A stretch of 64,000 nt of DNA, taken from NCBI RefSeq assembly GCF_038502225.1, contig NC_091369.1, positions 9,018,305 through 9,082,304 on the forward strand, in the 5' to 3' direction. Positions 1 through 13,828 of this stretch are shown in pieces. The DNA comes from Cherax quadricarinatus (Eukaryota > Arthropoda > Malacostraca > Decapoda > Parastacidae). A program made the position numbers and the translations under genes. Below the pieces are notes generated by a model. It had not been told where the DNA came from, ran no database searches, and saw nothing but the letters and a program-made list of their open reading frames with translations. The first letter of the stretch is position 1. Each line of letters opens with the position of its first letter.

Positions 1-127
1 TGGAACAAACTGGCGGGATGAGTGGAACAAACTGGCGGGATGAGTGGAACAAACTGGCGGGATGAGTGGAACAAACTGGCGGGATGAGTGGAACAAACTG
101 GCGGGATGAGTGGAACAAACTGGCGGG
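1..127. repeat. 22-bp tandem repeat
   Basis: About 5.8 head-to-tail copies of tggaacaaactggcgggatg plus ag. The copies are essentially identical and the array runs off the left edge of the window. The last copy breaks down at gcgggtag. Confidence 0.95.
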
Positions 128-496
128 TAGCGTCACTAAGGCAGGAACTGAGAGAAGTTTGAAATATGGGTTGGACTTGTACATTAGTGTGAGTTAAACC
201 TGCCTAGCATGGCCTACTAGGCCTACAAGTGTTCATTCTCGTGCTCTCCAAGAACACGAAAATAAATTAAATTTGTAAATATTTTAGCTATCCTGGTCAC
301 AGATTCTAGACGTTCCTTCATTAAAAGTCGAGGTTAGATAAAAAACAAATTAGCGCTTTGAACACGCTGTTACTGGGGTTAATTTCACAAAAAATTATTT
401 TAGAAATATATCCCTAGGCAGGCGTCCATAGAAATATTATCCCCCATTGTCCAGCCTGATGCAGGGGGTGGGGGTGTCTCGGTACCCATGTGAATA
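128..496. other. Non-repetitive gap
   Basis: AT-rich sequence with no coding signal, RNA gene or recognisable repeat. Confidence 0.6.

Positions 497-565
<69 letters not shown>
497..565. repeat. (TTA)n microsatellite
   Basis: An almost pure TTA/ATT trinucleotide run of about 23 units. The same trinucleotide tails the short retroposons found elsewhere in the window, so it may be the tail of a decayed copy, but no element body is recognisable beside it. Confidence 0.95.
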
Positions 566-568
<3 letters not shown>

Positions 569-653
569 ATTGAGGGATGGTAGGCTTTCAAAATATATCT
601 TGAGATAAACTGGTGTAATTTTTGCACTGTATATATTTAATTGGGATTGTACT

Positions 654-3204
654 GGGTATATACATCGTGAGGTGTATGTCAGTGTATATACATCGTGGGG
701 GTGTATGTCAGTGTATATACATCGTGGGGGTGTATGTCTGTGTATATACATCGTGGGGGTGTATGTCAGTGTATATACATCGTGGGGGTGTATGTCAGTG
801 TATATACATCGTGGGGGTGTATGTCTGTGTATATACATCGTGGGGGTGTATGTCAGTGTATATACATCGTGGGGGATGTATGTCAGTGTATATACATCGT
901 GAGGTGTATGTCAGTGTATATACATCGTGGGGGTGTATGTCAGTGTATATACATCGTGGGGGATGTATGTCAGTGTATATACATCGTGAGGTGTATGTCA
1001 GTGTATATACATCGTGGGGGTGTATGTCAGTGTATATACATCGTGGGGGATGTATGTCAGTGTATATACATCGTGGGGGATGTATGTCAGTGTATATACA
1101 TCGTGGGGGTGTATGTCAGTGTATATACATCGTGGGGGTGTATGTCAGTGTATATACATCGTGGGGGTGTATGTCAGTGTATATACATCGTGGGGGTGTA
1201 TGTCAGTGTATATACATCGTGGGGGGGGTGTCAGTGTATATACATCGTGGGGGTGTATGTCAGTGTATATACATCGTGGGGGTGTATGTCAGTGTATATA
1301 CATCGTGGGGGTGTATGTCTGTGTATATACATCGTGAGGTGTATGTCTGTGTATATACATCGTGGGGGTGTATGTCAGTGTATATACATCGTGGGGGGTG
1401 TATGTCAGTGTATATACATCGTGGGGGGTGTATGTCAGTGTATATACATCGTGGGGGGTGTATGTCAGTGTATATACATCGTGGGGATGTCAGTGTATAT
1501 ACATCGTGGGGGTGTATTTCAGTGTATATACATCGTGGGGGTGTATGTCAGTGTATATACCTCGTGAGGGGGGTGTATGTCAGTGTATATACGTCGTGGG
1601 GTGTGTATGCAAGTGTATATACATCGTGGGGGTGCATGTCAGTGTATATACATCGTGGGGGTGTATGTCAGTGTATATACATCGTGAGGGTGTATGTCAG
1701 TGTACATAGTGGGGGTGTATGTCAGTGTATATACATCGTGCGGGTGTATGTCAGTGTATATACATCGTGGGGGTGTATGTCAGTGTATATACATCTTGGG
1801 GGTGTATGTCAGTGTATATACATCGTGGGGGGTATATGTCAGTGTATATACATCGTGGGGGTGTATGTCAGTGTATATACATCGTGGGGGTGTATGTCAG
1901 TGTATATACATCGTGGGGTGTATGTCAGTGTATATACATCGTGGGGGGTGTATGTCAGTTTATATACATCGTGGGGGTGTATGTCAGTGTATATACAACG
2001 TGGGGGTGTATGTCAGTGTATATACATCGTGGGGGTGTGTCAGTGTATATACATCGTGGGGGGTGTATGTCAGTGTATATACATCGTGGGGGTGTATGTC
2101 AGTGTATATACATCGTGGGGGTGTATGTCAGTGTATATACATCGTGGGGGTGTATGTCAGTGTATATACATCGTGGGGTGTATGTCAGTGTATATACATC
2201 GTGGGGGGTGTATGTCAGTGTATATACATCGTGGGGGGTGTATGTCAGTGTATATACATCGTGGGGGGTGTATGTCAGTGTATATACATCGTGGGGGGTG
2301 TATGTCAGTGTATATACATCGTGGGGGTGTATGTCAGTGTATATACATCGTGGGGGGTGTATGTCAGTGTATATACATCGTGGGGGTGTATGTCAGTGTA
2401 TATACATCGTGGGGGGGTGTATGTCAGTGTATATACATCGTGGGGGTGTATGTCAGTGTATATACATCGTGGGGGGTGTATGTCAGTGTATATACATCGT
2501 GGGGGGTGTATGTCAGTGTATATACATCGTGGGGGGGTGTATGTCAGTGTATATTCATCGTGGGGGGTGTATGTCAGTGTATATACATCGTGGGGGGTGT
2601 ATGTCAGTGTATATACATCGTGGGGGTGTATGTCAGTGTATATACATGGTGGGGGGTGTATGTCAGTGTATATACATCGTGGGGGTGTGTGTCAGTGTAT
2701 ATACATCGTGGGGGGTGTATGTCAGTGTATATACATCGTGGGGGGTGTATGTCAGTGTATATACATCGTGGGGGGTGTATGTCAGTGTATATACATCGTG
2801 GGGGGTGTATGTCAGTGTATATACATCGTGGGGGTGTGTGTCAGTGTATATACATCGTGGGGGGTGTATGTCAGTGTATATACATCGTGGGGGGGTGTAT
2901 GTCAGTGTATATACATCGTGGGGGGTGTATGTCAGTGTATATACATCGTGGGGGTGTATGTCAGTGTATATACATCGTGGGGGGTGTATGTCAGTGTATA
3001 TACATCGTGGGGGGTGTATGTCAGTGTATATACATCGTGGGGGGTGTATGTCAGTGTATATACATCGTGGGGGTGTATGTCAATGTATATACATCGTGGG
3101 GTGTATGTCAGTGTATATACATCGTGGGGGTGTATGTCAGTGTATATACATCGTGGGGGATGTATGTCAGTGTATATACATCGTGGGGTGTATGTCAGTG
3201 TATA
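654..3204. repeat. 29-bp minisatellite, ~88 copies
   Basis: Tandem array with core gtgtatgtcagtgtatatac followed by atcgtg and a run of G. The core is nearly invariant, and length variation (28-31 bp) comes almost wholly from the G run (about 3 to 7) and an occasional extra A. Because the unit lacks stop codons and its length is not fixed to a multiple of three, all forward frames stay open for hundreds of codons, including an 862-codon frame. These frames are low-complexity artefacts. Each unit also carries a TGTATATACA palindrome. Confidence 0.97.
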
Positions 3205-3535
3205 AACTGATTTACTTTAATCCTTATTTTAGTTATTAAATTATTCTTGAGTGATAGTTTTACATTGTCGGTGCAGCCTACACGACTCTAGGCTAGTGAT
3301 AGGCTTAACCCCCCCCCCTTCATACACCAACCAACCAGCATGGTTGTATTTTCTCTCCCTGATGACGATGATTTTGAATATCGAAATCGCGATAATGATG
3401 CGGTCTGCAAGCATTTTAGGAAGATTTCTTGTCTTTCCAGCCAACAAATTTCTTTAATGACCCTTGTGCAGTAGATAGGCTTTAAACCCCATGCTATGGT
3501 TTTTCACCGACACACACACATTGACATGTATAGTA
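3205..3535. other. Spacer with poly-C tract
   Basis: Mixed sequence with a C run at about 3310-3318 and a short CA stretch at 3511-3523 just before LINE copy A1. No gene is supported. Confidence 0.5.
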
Positions 3536-4793
3536 TGCAAAGTCATGAAGAAGATTATCAGGAGAAGAGTGGTGGAACACCTAGAACGGAATGATCTCAT
3601 CAACAGCAGCCAACATGGTTTCAGGGACGGGAAATCCTGTGTCACAAACCTACTGGAGTTCTATGACATGGTGACAGCAGTAAGACAAGAGAGAGAGGGG
3701 TGGGTGGATTGCATTTTCTTGGACTGCAAGAAGGCGTTTGACACAGTTCCACACAAGAGATTAGTGCAAAAACTGGAGGACCAAGCAGGGATAACAGGGA
3801 AGGCACTACAATGGATCAGGGAATACTCGTCAGGAAGACAGCAGCGAATCATGGTACGTGGCGAGGTGTCAGTGGGCGCCTGTGACCAGCGGGGTCCCAC
3901 AGGGGTCAGTCCTAGGACCAGTGCTATTTCTGATATTTGTGAACGACATGACGGAAGGAATAGACTCCGAAGTGTCCCTGTTTGCAGATGACGTGAAGTT
4001 GATGAGAAGAATTCATTCGATCGAAGACCAGGCAGAACTACAAAGGGATCTGGACAGGCTGCAGACCTGGTCCAGCAATTGGCTCCTGGAGTTCAATCCC
4101 ACCAAGTGCAAAGTCATGAAGATTGGGGAAGGGCAAAGAAGACCTCAGACGGAGTACAGTCTAGGGGGCCAGAGACTACAAACCTCACTCAAGGAAAAAG
4201 ATCTTGGGGTGAGTATAACACCAGGCACATCTCCTGAAGCGCACATCAACCAAATAACTGCTGCAGCATATGGGCGCCTAGCAAACCTCAGAACAGCATT
4301 CCGACATCTTAATAAGGAATCATTCAGGACCCTGTACACCGTGTACGTTAGGCCTATATTGGAGTATGTGGCACCAGTTTGGAACCCACACCTAGCCAAG
4401 CATGTAAAGAAACTAGAGAAAGTGCAAAGGTTTGCCACAAGACTAGTCCCAGAGCTAAGAGGTATGTCCTACGAGGAGAAGTTAAGGGAAATCAACCTGA
4501 CGGCACTGGAGGACAGGAGAGATAGGGGGGACATGATAACGACTTGCAAAATGCTGAGAGGAATTGACAAGGTGGACAAAGACATGATGTTCCAGAGACT
4601 GGACACAGCAACAAGAGGACACAGTTGGAAGCTGAAGACACAGATGAATCACAGGGATGTTAGGAAGTATTTCTTCAGCCACAGAGTAGTCACGAAGTGG
4701 AATAGTTTGGGAAGAGATGTAGTGGAGGCAGGATCCATACATAGCTTTAAGCAGAGGTACGATAAAGCTCATGGTTCAGGGAGAGTGACCTAG
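3536..4793 (+). pseudogene. Reverse transcriptase of LINE A1, frameshifted
   Basis: The RT runs in one forward frame to about 3990 and resumes in the next frame from about 3858. The catalytic palm is therefore split by a small indel between the KAFDTVPH block and GVPQGSVLG, near 3870-3890. The rest of the frame to the TAG ending at 4793 is open for 311 codons and keeps the FADD box. The reading break and missing 5' half make it non-functional, but it is the best-preserved palm of family A here. Confidence 0.85.
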
Positions 4794-4884
4794 TGGCGAC
4801 CAGTGAAGAGGCGGGGCCAGGAGCTTGGAGTCGACCCCTGCAACCTCAACTAGGTGAGTACACACACACACACACACACACACA
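3536..4884 (+). mobile_element. LINE family A, copy A1, 5'-truncated
   Basis: Non-LTR retrotransposon fragment that starts inside the reverse transcriptase and runs through the C-terminal region and 3' UTR into an (AC)n tail at 4861-4884. Visible RT features are QHGFR, FLDCKKAFDTVPH, GVPQGSVLGP and FADD (3981-3992), followed by the LINE C-terminal blocks RFATRLVPELRG and KWNSLGRDVVEAGSIHSFK. The RT style suggests the CR1/L2/jockey superfamily; the clade is an inference. The 3' end has a GC-rich block (aggcggggccaggagcttgg) and ends in aggtgagtac plus CA repeats, a signature shared by all A copies in this window. No endonuclease domain remains. Confidence 0.88.
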
Positions 4885-5815
4885 TACTGATTTGGGATTT
4901 GGTCTAGTAATGGGAGGGTAGCTTTGACTTTTTGGATCAAGAACCCTTCACAAGACCTAGCTATTTTAGCACAGCTAGTGCTGGGGGTGAAGTGTGGATG
5001 GTTTGAAGCCTATCGACTGCACCGGGGTGGGGGGGTCATTAAGGCTGCATAACTTATTAACCAACATTCAAGAAATACTTTAAATTCCAAAAGTATGAAT
5101 CACAGTAGGTTCTCGGTGTATGCATACACCCCTCAGCGTATACACATTGAAAGATATACACTTATGATGTATACAGAGATTCAATAACATCACAGTAAAC
5201 AGGTGATATCACAATATGTTAAATAACCAATGAAAAAGAATTGTGAAATTCCAGGCGCTTGCGTGATTTCTCACTTTTCACAATTTTTTTACTGTGATTA
5301 TTTTGCGTATATAGAGATATTTAATTTAATATACTTACGTATATGCACCGAGATATACTCCACTGGGTTAATATAGAGTGAGAGGTACACAGCTCCGGGT
5401 GTATATGGAGTGAGTGATGTTAACCTTGAGATGACCCTCCTCCACCAGCTAGCCTGGACTAGCACTGGCAAGACCACTCTCATATAAATGCCTCACTGCC
5501 CACTGTGCTCAGGACAGACGTATCTTACAGAGCAAGCTTCTACTGGGACAACGTTTCGGCCCTCCTCTGTAGTGCTTAACGAAGCTGTATTGTGAGCTAA
5601 AACTTGTCACCCCTTTAAAAGGGGGCCCTCTAAGACAAATCTACGGGGTTAAGCGGCCACGTTCGTCCCTCCCACACATATTGATCATACACTATTAATG
5701 GTCACCCACGCGTGGTATTCACTCTCTGGTTGCCTTGCTTCCCAGTATCTCTCTGTCATCACCAACAGTCTGATCGGTCAAAAATAAGACCACGATTAGA
5801 GATAAATGTCCGCTA

Positions 5816-5816
<1 letters not shown>
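4885..5816. other. Intergenic, possible hairpin-element remnant
   Basis: No gene seen. Around 5499-5570 a GGGACAACGTTTCGGCCC-like stretch resembles the arm core (CAACGTTTCG) of the hairpin elements at 20566 and 28201, but the complementary arm was not found. The rest is AT-rich with several TGTATAC-type motifs. Confidence 0.4.
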
Positions 5817-5892
<76 letters not shown>

Positions 5893-5900
5893 TGTGTATG
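5817..5900. repeat. (GT)n microsatellite
   Basis: About 40 GT dinucleotides with two A interruptions near the right end. Confidence 0.97.
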
Positions 5901-6360
5901 TATTATAATCATATCAAGGGTATATTTGTATCAAGTTCACACTATAAAGTTCAAGCTTACAATGTTAAAATTGCTAAAATAAGCTTCGAACACTAATTAT
6001 CATTACATTAACAAATATTTAAAATACACAGTCGATTAGAGGAATTAATTTTGAACTTAATGTAAAATATAATAAATATATCCCAGAATATTTAGCAAAG
6101 TAGGACTTTATGAGTATAAATGTTAAACTATGTCTAGTTGAAGTGATGCGATGTAACTGTGATCTCACTCTAGATTATACACAGGGGCAAAGGACAAGAT
6201 CTATACACCGAGAAGTGTATTTTAGTGTATTTTAGTGACTGAAGTATTCTTGACTGGTGTATACGTTACAACAAGTCTCAATAAGGCTCTTTGAAAAGTA
6301 GTCTATAAGCTTCAACCCCGATAAATAAAGTTTAGAGGTCATTACTCTGAAGTGTGTGAT

Positions 6361-6527
6361 TTTATTATTATAATTAAGGGGGAAGCGCTAAACCCGGAGG
6401 ATTATACAGCGCCTGGGGGAAGGGGGGATGTGGAAGGCATTCAGACTTAATTCGGGGAACTGGAGCACAGATCCAATTTCCTAAATCAAGAGCCCCTCAC
6501 CAACATCAAGGAACCTTCCTTGAGGGG
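6361..6527 (-). mobile_element. ATT-tailed short retroposon (family S)
   Basis: One of the best full-length members of a short interspersed repeat. Read on the plus strand it is a (TTA)n tail, ggggaagcgctaaacccg, tacagcgcctggg, gaaggcattcag, tccaatttcctaaatcaag and cccctcaccaacatcaagg, ending near ccttgagggg. The 41-bp copy at 14367 shows that (AAT)n is the 3' tail, so this copy lies on the minus strand. Clear polymerase III boxes are not visible, so 'SINE-like' is an inference from size, tail and target duplications. Confidence 0.75.
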
Positions 6528-7919
<1,392 letters not shown>

Positions 7920-10047
7920 ATGTGGAATGAGTTACACAGGAGTGTTCTAGTGTAGCTTGTGGAAGAATGAGTTACACAGGAGTGTTCTAGTGTAGCTTGT
8001 GGAAGAATGAGTTACACAGGAGTGTTCTAGTGTAACTTGTGGAAGAATGAGTTACACAGGAGTGTTCTAGTGTAGCTTGTGGAAGAATGAGTTACACAGG
8101 AGTGTTCTAGTGTAGCTTGTGGAAGAATGAGTTACACAGGAGTGTTCTAGTGTAGCTTGTGGAAGAATGAGTTACACAGGAGTGTTCTAGTGTAGCTTGT
8201 GGAAGAATGAGTTACACAGGAGTGTTCTAGTGTAGCTTGTGGAAGAATGAGTTACACAGGAGTGTTCTAGTGTAACTTGTGGAAGAATGAGTTACACAGG
8301 AGTGTTCTAGTGTAGCTTGTGGAAGAATGAGTTACACAGGAGTGTTCTAGTGTAGCTTGTGGAAGAATGAGTTACACAGGAGTGTTCTAGTGTAACTTGT
8401 GGAAGAATGAGTTACACAGGAGTGTTCTAGTGTAGCTTGTGGAAGAATGAGTTACACAGGAGTGTTCTAGTGTAGCTTGTGGAAGAATGAGTTACACAGG
8501 AGTGTTCTAGTGTAGCTTGTGGAAGAATGAGTTACACAGGAGTGTTCTAGTGTAGCTTGTGGAAGAATGAGTTACACAGGAGTGTTCTAGTGTAGCTTGT
8601 GGAAGAATGAGTTACACAGGAGTGTTCTAGTGTAGCTTGTGGAAGAATGAGTTACACAGGAGTGTTCTAGTGTAACTTGTGGAAGAATGAGTTACACAGG
8701 AGTGTTCTAGTGTAGCTTGTGGAAGAATGAGTTACACAGGAGTGTTCTAGTGTAACTTGTGGAAGAATGAGTTACACAGGAGTGTTCTAGTGTAGCTTGT
8801 GGAAGAATGAGTTACACAGGAGTGTTCTAGTGTAGCTTGTGGAAGAATGAGTTACACAGGAGTGTTCTAGTGTAGCTTGTGGAAGAATGAGTTACACAGG
8901 AGTGTTCTAGTGTAGCTTGTGGAAGAATGAGTTACACAGGAGTGTTCTAGTGTAGCTTGTGGAAGAATGAGTTACACAGGAGTGTTCTAGTGTAGCTTGT
9001 GGAAGAATGAGTTACACAGGAGTGTTCTAGTGTAGCTTGTGGAAGAATGAGTTACACAGGAGTGTTCTAGTGTAGCTTGTGGAAGAATGAGTTACACAGG
9101 AGTGTTCTAGTGTAACTTGTGGAAGAATGAGTTACACAGGAGTGTTCTAGTGTAGCTTGTGGAAGAATGAGTTACACAGGAGTGTTCTAGTGTAGCTTGT
9201 GGAAGAATGAGTTACACAGGAGTGTTCTAGTGTAGCTTGTGGAAGAATGAGTTACACAGGAGTGTTCTAGTGTAGCTTGTGGAAGAATGAGTTACACAGG
9301 AGTGTTCTAGTGTAGCTTGTGGAAGAATGAGTTACACAGGAGTGTTCTAGTGTAGCTTGTGGAAGAATGAGTTACACAGGAGTATCCTAGTGTAGCTTGT
9401 GGAAGAATGAGTTACACAGGAGTGTTCTAGTGTAGCTTGTGGAAGAATGAGTTACACAGGAGTGTTCTAGTGTAGCTTGTGGAAGAATGAGTTACACAGG
9501 AGTATCCTAGTGTAGCTTGTGGAAGAATGAGTTACACAGGAGTGTTCTAGTGTAGCTTGTGGAAGAATGAGTTACACAGGAGTGTTCTAGTGTAGCTTGT
9601 GGAAGAATGAGTTACACAGGAGTGTCCTAGTGTAGCTTGTGGAAGAATGAGTTACACAGGAGTGTCCTAGTGTAACTTGTGGAAGAATGAGTTACACAGG
9701 AGTGTCCTAGTGTAACTTGTGGAAGAATGAGTTACACAGGAGTGTCCTAGTGTAACTTGTGGAAGAATGAGTTACACAGGAGTGTTCTAGTGTAGCTTGT
9801 GGAAGAATGAGTTACACAGGAGTGTTCTAGTGTAGCTTGTGGAAGAATGAGTTACACAGGAGTGTTCTAGTGTAGCTTGTGGAAGAATGAGTTACACAGG
9901 AGTGTTCTAGTGTAGCTTGTGGAAGAATGAGTTACACAGGAGTATCCTAGTGTAGCTTGTGGAAGAATGAGTTACACAGGAGTATCCTAGTGTAGCTTGT
10001 GGAAGAATGAGTTACACAGGAGTGTCCTAGTGTAGCTTGTGGAAGAA
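7920..10047. repeat. 40-bp minisatellite, ~53 copies
   Basis: Head-to-tail array with unit agtgttctagtgtagcttgt followed by ggaagaatgagttacacagg. From the second copy on every unit is exactly 40 bp; I saw no indels. Variation is confined to two spots: GCTT/ACTT, and GTTC/ATCC/GTCC. The C-containing variants are clustered in the right third (from about 9384). Confidence 0.98.
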
Positions 10048-10139
10048 TTTGTACTTAACACTCTCTCGCTCTGTCACTCACAGAAAGACTTATGATAGGG
10101 CCCAAGAAACTAGGGGCCTATAATGTCGACAATCGTAAT

Positions 10140-10199
10140 TTAGGAAGCGTGGTCAGGAGCCGAAACTCAACCCCCGCAAAGACAACTAGGCGAGTGAAG
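10140..10199 (+). mobile_element. LINE family A 3'-tail fragment (A2)
   Basis: A short solo 3' end. The stretch gtggtcaggagccgaaactc, acccccgcaa and caactaggcgagtga matches, with decay, the 3' UTR that ends every family A copy (ggggccaggagct, cgacccctgcaac, aactaggtgagtac). No RT is attached. Confidence 0.6.
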
Positions 10200-10549
10200 C
10201 TGGATAAGCACACATACACAAACTATACAATTACATCAAGAGAAAACTAATTGTAAATGACAATAACATGAGAGTAAAGGGAAATGAGGAAGTGATGAAG
10301 GATGAGTAGGTGTCATGGGAAGAACTGTAGACAACAAGAAATGATCACGATGGAGGCTGCTGCGTGAAGATTTTTGAGATCCTCATCCCAAACCTGCACC
10401 CTACCATAACGTACCGAAATAAGGAATATGGAAGTGCGAAGTAGCCCAAATGTAGGGGGCGCCATGAGCTCAATAAGCGAACATTATACCAACATCCGTA
10501 GCCTCGCTACACCACCCTCAGCCACAGCCTGTACACGACGAGGAACTGG

Positions 10550-12825
10550 GACCAGAAAAAAATCTCCCCGTGGATACTAACGGAGGAAGCAGAGATCCTA
10601 TGCATATGGCTAAAGATCTACAACAAATCACTAGACAGTAGACTGTCTTGACAGCCGAAAGTTTGCAAATGTAGTACCAGCCTTGAAAGGAAAGAGGCAA
10701 AAAATGCATGATAAGGTAGACGATAATAAATGGGTTTCTCAACCATCTGGGAGACGAAAGACTTGGTTATAAAAAAAACAAGCATGGGTTGAAAAGGCAA
10801 AATCTTTCCTAACTGACCTAATTTAATTCTGTGACTACACAGCTAAGGCCAGACAGAAACGATAACGATGAGGGACTACATGTTCTTAGACTGTAAGAAG
10901 CCATTTAACACTGTCTCTTACAGGAGAAGACTAATATATAAGCTAGAAAACTAGGATGAAGTGACTGGAAGGGAACTCTAGTATAAGAAAACATCTCACA
11001 AGCAAACAGACGAGTCACGGGGAGAGAGAGAGGTCATGGTGGAGAGAAAAAGTGTAATACCACAAGGTTCGCTTCCTGGACCCATACTGTTCATGATAAC
11101 GTGTATGCAAATGACCTACCGGCTGAAACTGTGTCCTGCATGTCAATGTTTGAAGATGACGCAAAACTAATGAAGGGAATAAGGATAGAAGAGGAATGCA
11201 ACACGCTTCATTGGGACTTGAATGTGCTTCATTAATGGCTCAACAAGTAGCTACTGTAATCCATTTGCAAGGTTTTGAGAATGGGATGAGAAGGTAGGAG
11301 GCTTGAGAAAGAGAGAAGCTAGAGAAAGAGTACCACCTGAGACAAGCTAGAGGAAGACCACCTGAGACAAACTAAAGGGAGACCACCCGAGACAAGCTAG
11401 AGGGAGACCACCTGAGACAAGCTAGAGGGAGACCATCTGAGACAAGCTAGAGGGAGACCACCTGAGACAAGCTAGAGGGAGACCATCTGAGACAAGCTAG
11501 AGGGAGACCACCTGAGACAAGCTAGAGGGAGACCATCTGAGACAAGCTAGAGGGAGACCACCTGGGACAAGCTAGAGGAAGACCACCTGAGACAAGCTAG
11601 AGGGAGACCACCTGAGACAAGCTAGAGGGAGACCACCTGAGACAAGCTAGAGGGAGACCACCTGGGACAAGCTAGAGGGAGACCACCTGAGACAAGCTAG
11701 AGGGAGACCACCTGAGACAAGCTAGAGGGAGACCACCTGAGACAAGCTAGAGGGAGACCACCAGAGACAAGCTAGAGGGAGACCATCTGAGAGGAGAGGC
11801 CAGAGGTAGAGTACTACGTGAGAGGGAGACAACTTGTACTCACAGAGAGCCCAGAGGCGAACATTCACTAAATATTTAGGATGAAACGCACATAGATATA
11901 TCATCGACCATATAGTAAACTATCAGATATAATAAAAAAAAAAGCAGCCGTCAGGAAACTGAGCTCGGGAGCATTCAAATCACTGTACATCCACAAAGGT
12001 ATAATAACCATTACTGAAGAATGTTGCCCCAGTATACGACCTTCATTTTATCGACCATACAAAGAAATTTGATAGAGTTTAGTTGTTTGCTAGAAGGCTT
12101 AGCTCAGAACTACGATGGCTAATATGCACATACAAATTGAATTATATCTTACGCCAATGTATGACGGGAGAACCCGAGGAGTCTTGATCACAATTTATAA
12201 AATGCAGAACCTAAGTTGATAGTGACAAATTGTTTGAGATGTGAACACTCAAAACGCGGAAACACAACTGATACTAGTTCAAATAACGCTACGGAAGACA
12301 AGGAAAACATCTATAGTACGAGAGTTGTCAATAAATTTATTAAGTTAAGAAGGGAGGCAACGGAGGTCAACTCAATACAGGAAGTGGAAAAAAAGGACAT
12401 AATGAAGCTAATAAAAGAAGGGAGTAAGCCACACCAGTTAATCGAGATGCGAAGGTGGGCCCCCCAAGAGATAGAACTCAACTCTACAACTAGAGGAGCA
12501 CACAGTTTTAATCCTGACTGATAGGGAAGATAGGGATAGATTATTTGAAGTGTGTGGAGCAGGAACAAAGGGACACGGGTAAAAGCTAACTACACAGATG
12601 AGGCAGAGTGAGGCTAGGAAGTACTTCATTAATCTCAGGCTGGGTGAAAAGTGGAATGACTTGGATCAGGAAGTGGAGAAGGAAAACGTCAAACATTATC
12701 TCAGGGGTAGATATGATAAAATCAAGGAAACCAGAAACCAATGATGTCGGTGGAAATAACTTAAGATGCAGGGCTTGGAGCAGAGACTCGACTCCTTCAA
12801 GCACAGTTTGGTGAACACACACAAA
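10550..12825 (+). pseudogene. LINE family A, old decayed copy (A3)
   Basis: A heavily mutated family A element with stops in every frame. In order I recognise an AAGCATGGGTT block (QHGF), an ACTGTAAGAAGCCATTTAACACTG block (DCKKxFNT) near 10890, CCACAAGGTTCGCTTCCTGG (PQGS) near 11060, TTTGAAGATGACGC (the FADD position) near 11150, ATTCAAATCACTGTACAT (SFKxLY) near 11972 and GGAAGTACTTCATT...AAGTGGAATGAC (RKYF...KWND) near 12616-12659. It ends in the family 3' UTR and a short CACACA at about 12815. The 25-bp minisatellite at 11317-11792 sits inside it. Confidence 0.75.
11317..11792. repeat. 25-bp minisatellite, ~19 copies
   Basis: Unit gacaagctagagggagacca plus cctga, with ACC/ATC, GAG/GGG and GGG/GGA variants. 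It lies inside decayed LINE copy A3, between the block after FADD and the C-terminal block, so it expanded within or inserted into the retrotransposon. Confidence 0.95.
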
Positions 12826-13292
12826 CCAACTGGAGTTCTACGACAACGTAACAGAAGTAGGACAGGAGAGAGAGGGATAGGTACATTGAAATTTCTTGGC
12901 CTGTAAGAAGGCTTTTAACACAGTACCACACAAGAGACCGGTACAAAAACTAGAGGAAAAAGCAGGAATAACAGGAGAAGTATGTCAATGAATTAGGGAA
13001 TACCTGACAGGAAGGAAACGAGTGATAGTACGCGATGAGGTGTCAGAGTTAGCGCATGTGTCGAGTGGGGTTCCACAAGGGTCAGTCCTAGGGCCAGTGC
13101 TGTTTTTTGTATATGTGAGTGACATGACGGAAGGTAGTCAGAGGTGTCACTATTCGCAGATGAAGTGAAACTAATGAGGAGAATACGAGGACGAGGATCA
13201 AGTAAGCCTACAAGGGGATCCGGACAGGCTGCAAGCCTGGTCTGATAAATGGCTCTTGGAATTTAACCACCAAGTGCAAAGTTATTAAGCTT

Positions 13293-13828
13293 ACCTGGAG
13301 TTTACCTGGAGAGGGTTTCGGGGGTCAACGCCCCCGCGGCTCAGTCTGAGACCAGGCCTCACGGTGGATCAGGATCTGATGAACCAGGCTGTTACTACTG
13401 GCCACACGCAAGCTGACGTGCGAACCACAGCCTGGTTGGCCAGGTACTGACTTTAGGTGCCTGTCCAGTGCCTTCTTGAAGACAGCCAGGGGTCTATTGG
13501 TAATCCCCCTTATGTATGCTGGGAGGCAGTTGAACAGTCTTGGACCCCGAACACTTATTGTGTTGTCTCTGTACTCGTGGCGCCCCTGCTTTTCATTGGG
13601 GAAATGTTGCAGCTCCTGCCGAGTCTTTTGCTTTCATCGGGAGTGATTTTCGTGTGCAGGTTTGGTACTAATCCCTCCAGGACCTTCCAAGTGTATATGA
13701 TCATGTATCCCTCTTGCCTGCGTTCCAGGGAATACAGATCAAGAACCTTCAACCGTTCCCAGTAATTTAGGTGCCTTATCGTGCTTATATGCGCCGTGAA
13801 AGTTCTTTGTACACTCTCCAGGTCTGCA
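13293..13828 (-). mobile_element. LINE family B, nested antisense in A4
   Basis: The minus strand reads ENVQ-like, FTAxI, LNYWERL, YSLERRQEGYMIIYTWKVLEG and LVPNLHTKI, the C-terminal region of a second LINE family, closely matching the copy at 30069-30737. Its 3' end is on the left (tandem acctggagttt/acctggagagg). The host A4 sequence is split cleanly, with aagctt on both sides (13287-13292 and 13829-13834), giving a 6-bp target duplication. The element is 5'-truncated. Confidence 0.85.

Noticed and set aside
654..3204. G-quadruplex array
   Set aside because: Only one G run per 29 bp, so loops would be about 24 nt, too long for a stable standard quadruplex.
622..3239. Several long forward open frames (up to 862 codons) rich in SVYIHRGG-type repeats
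   Set aside because: They are translations of the 29-bp minisatellite in different frames. Units drift through all frames, with no signal, splice or compositional support.
7920..10047. CRISPR-like array
   Set aside because: Direct repeats follow one another without unique spacers, in a eukaryotic context.
12216..12521. A 101-codon forward frame
   Set aside because: It lies within decayed LINE A3 between its C-terminal blocks and shows no coherent homology of its own.
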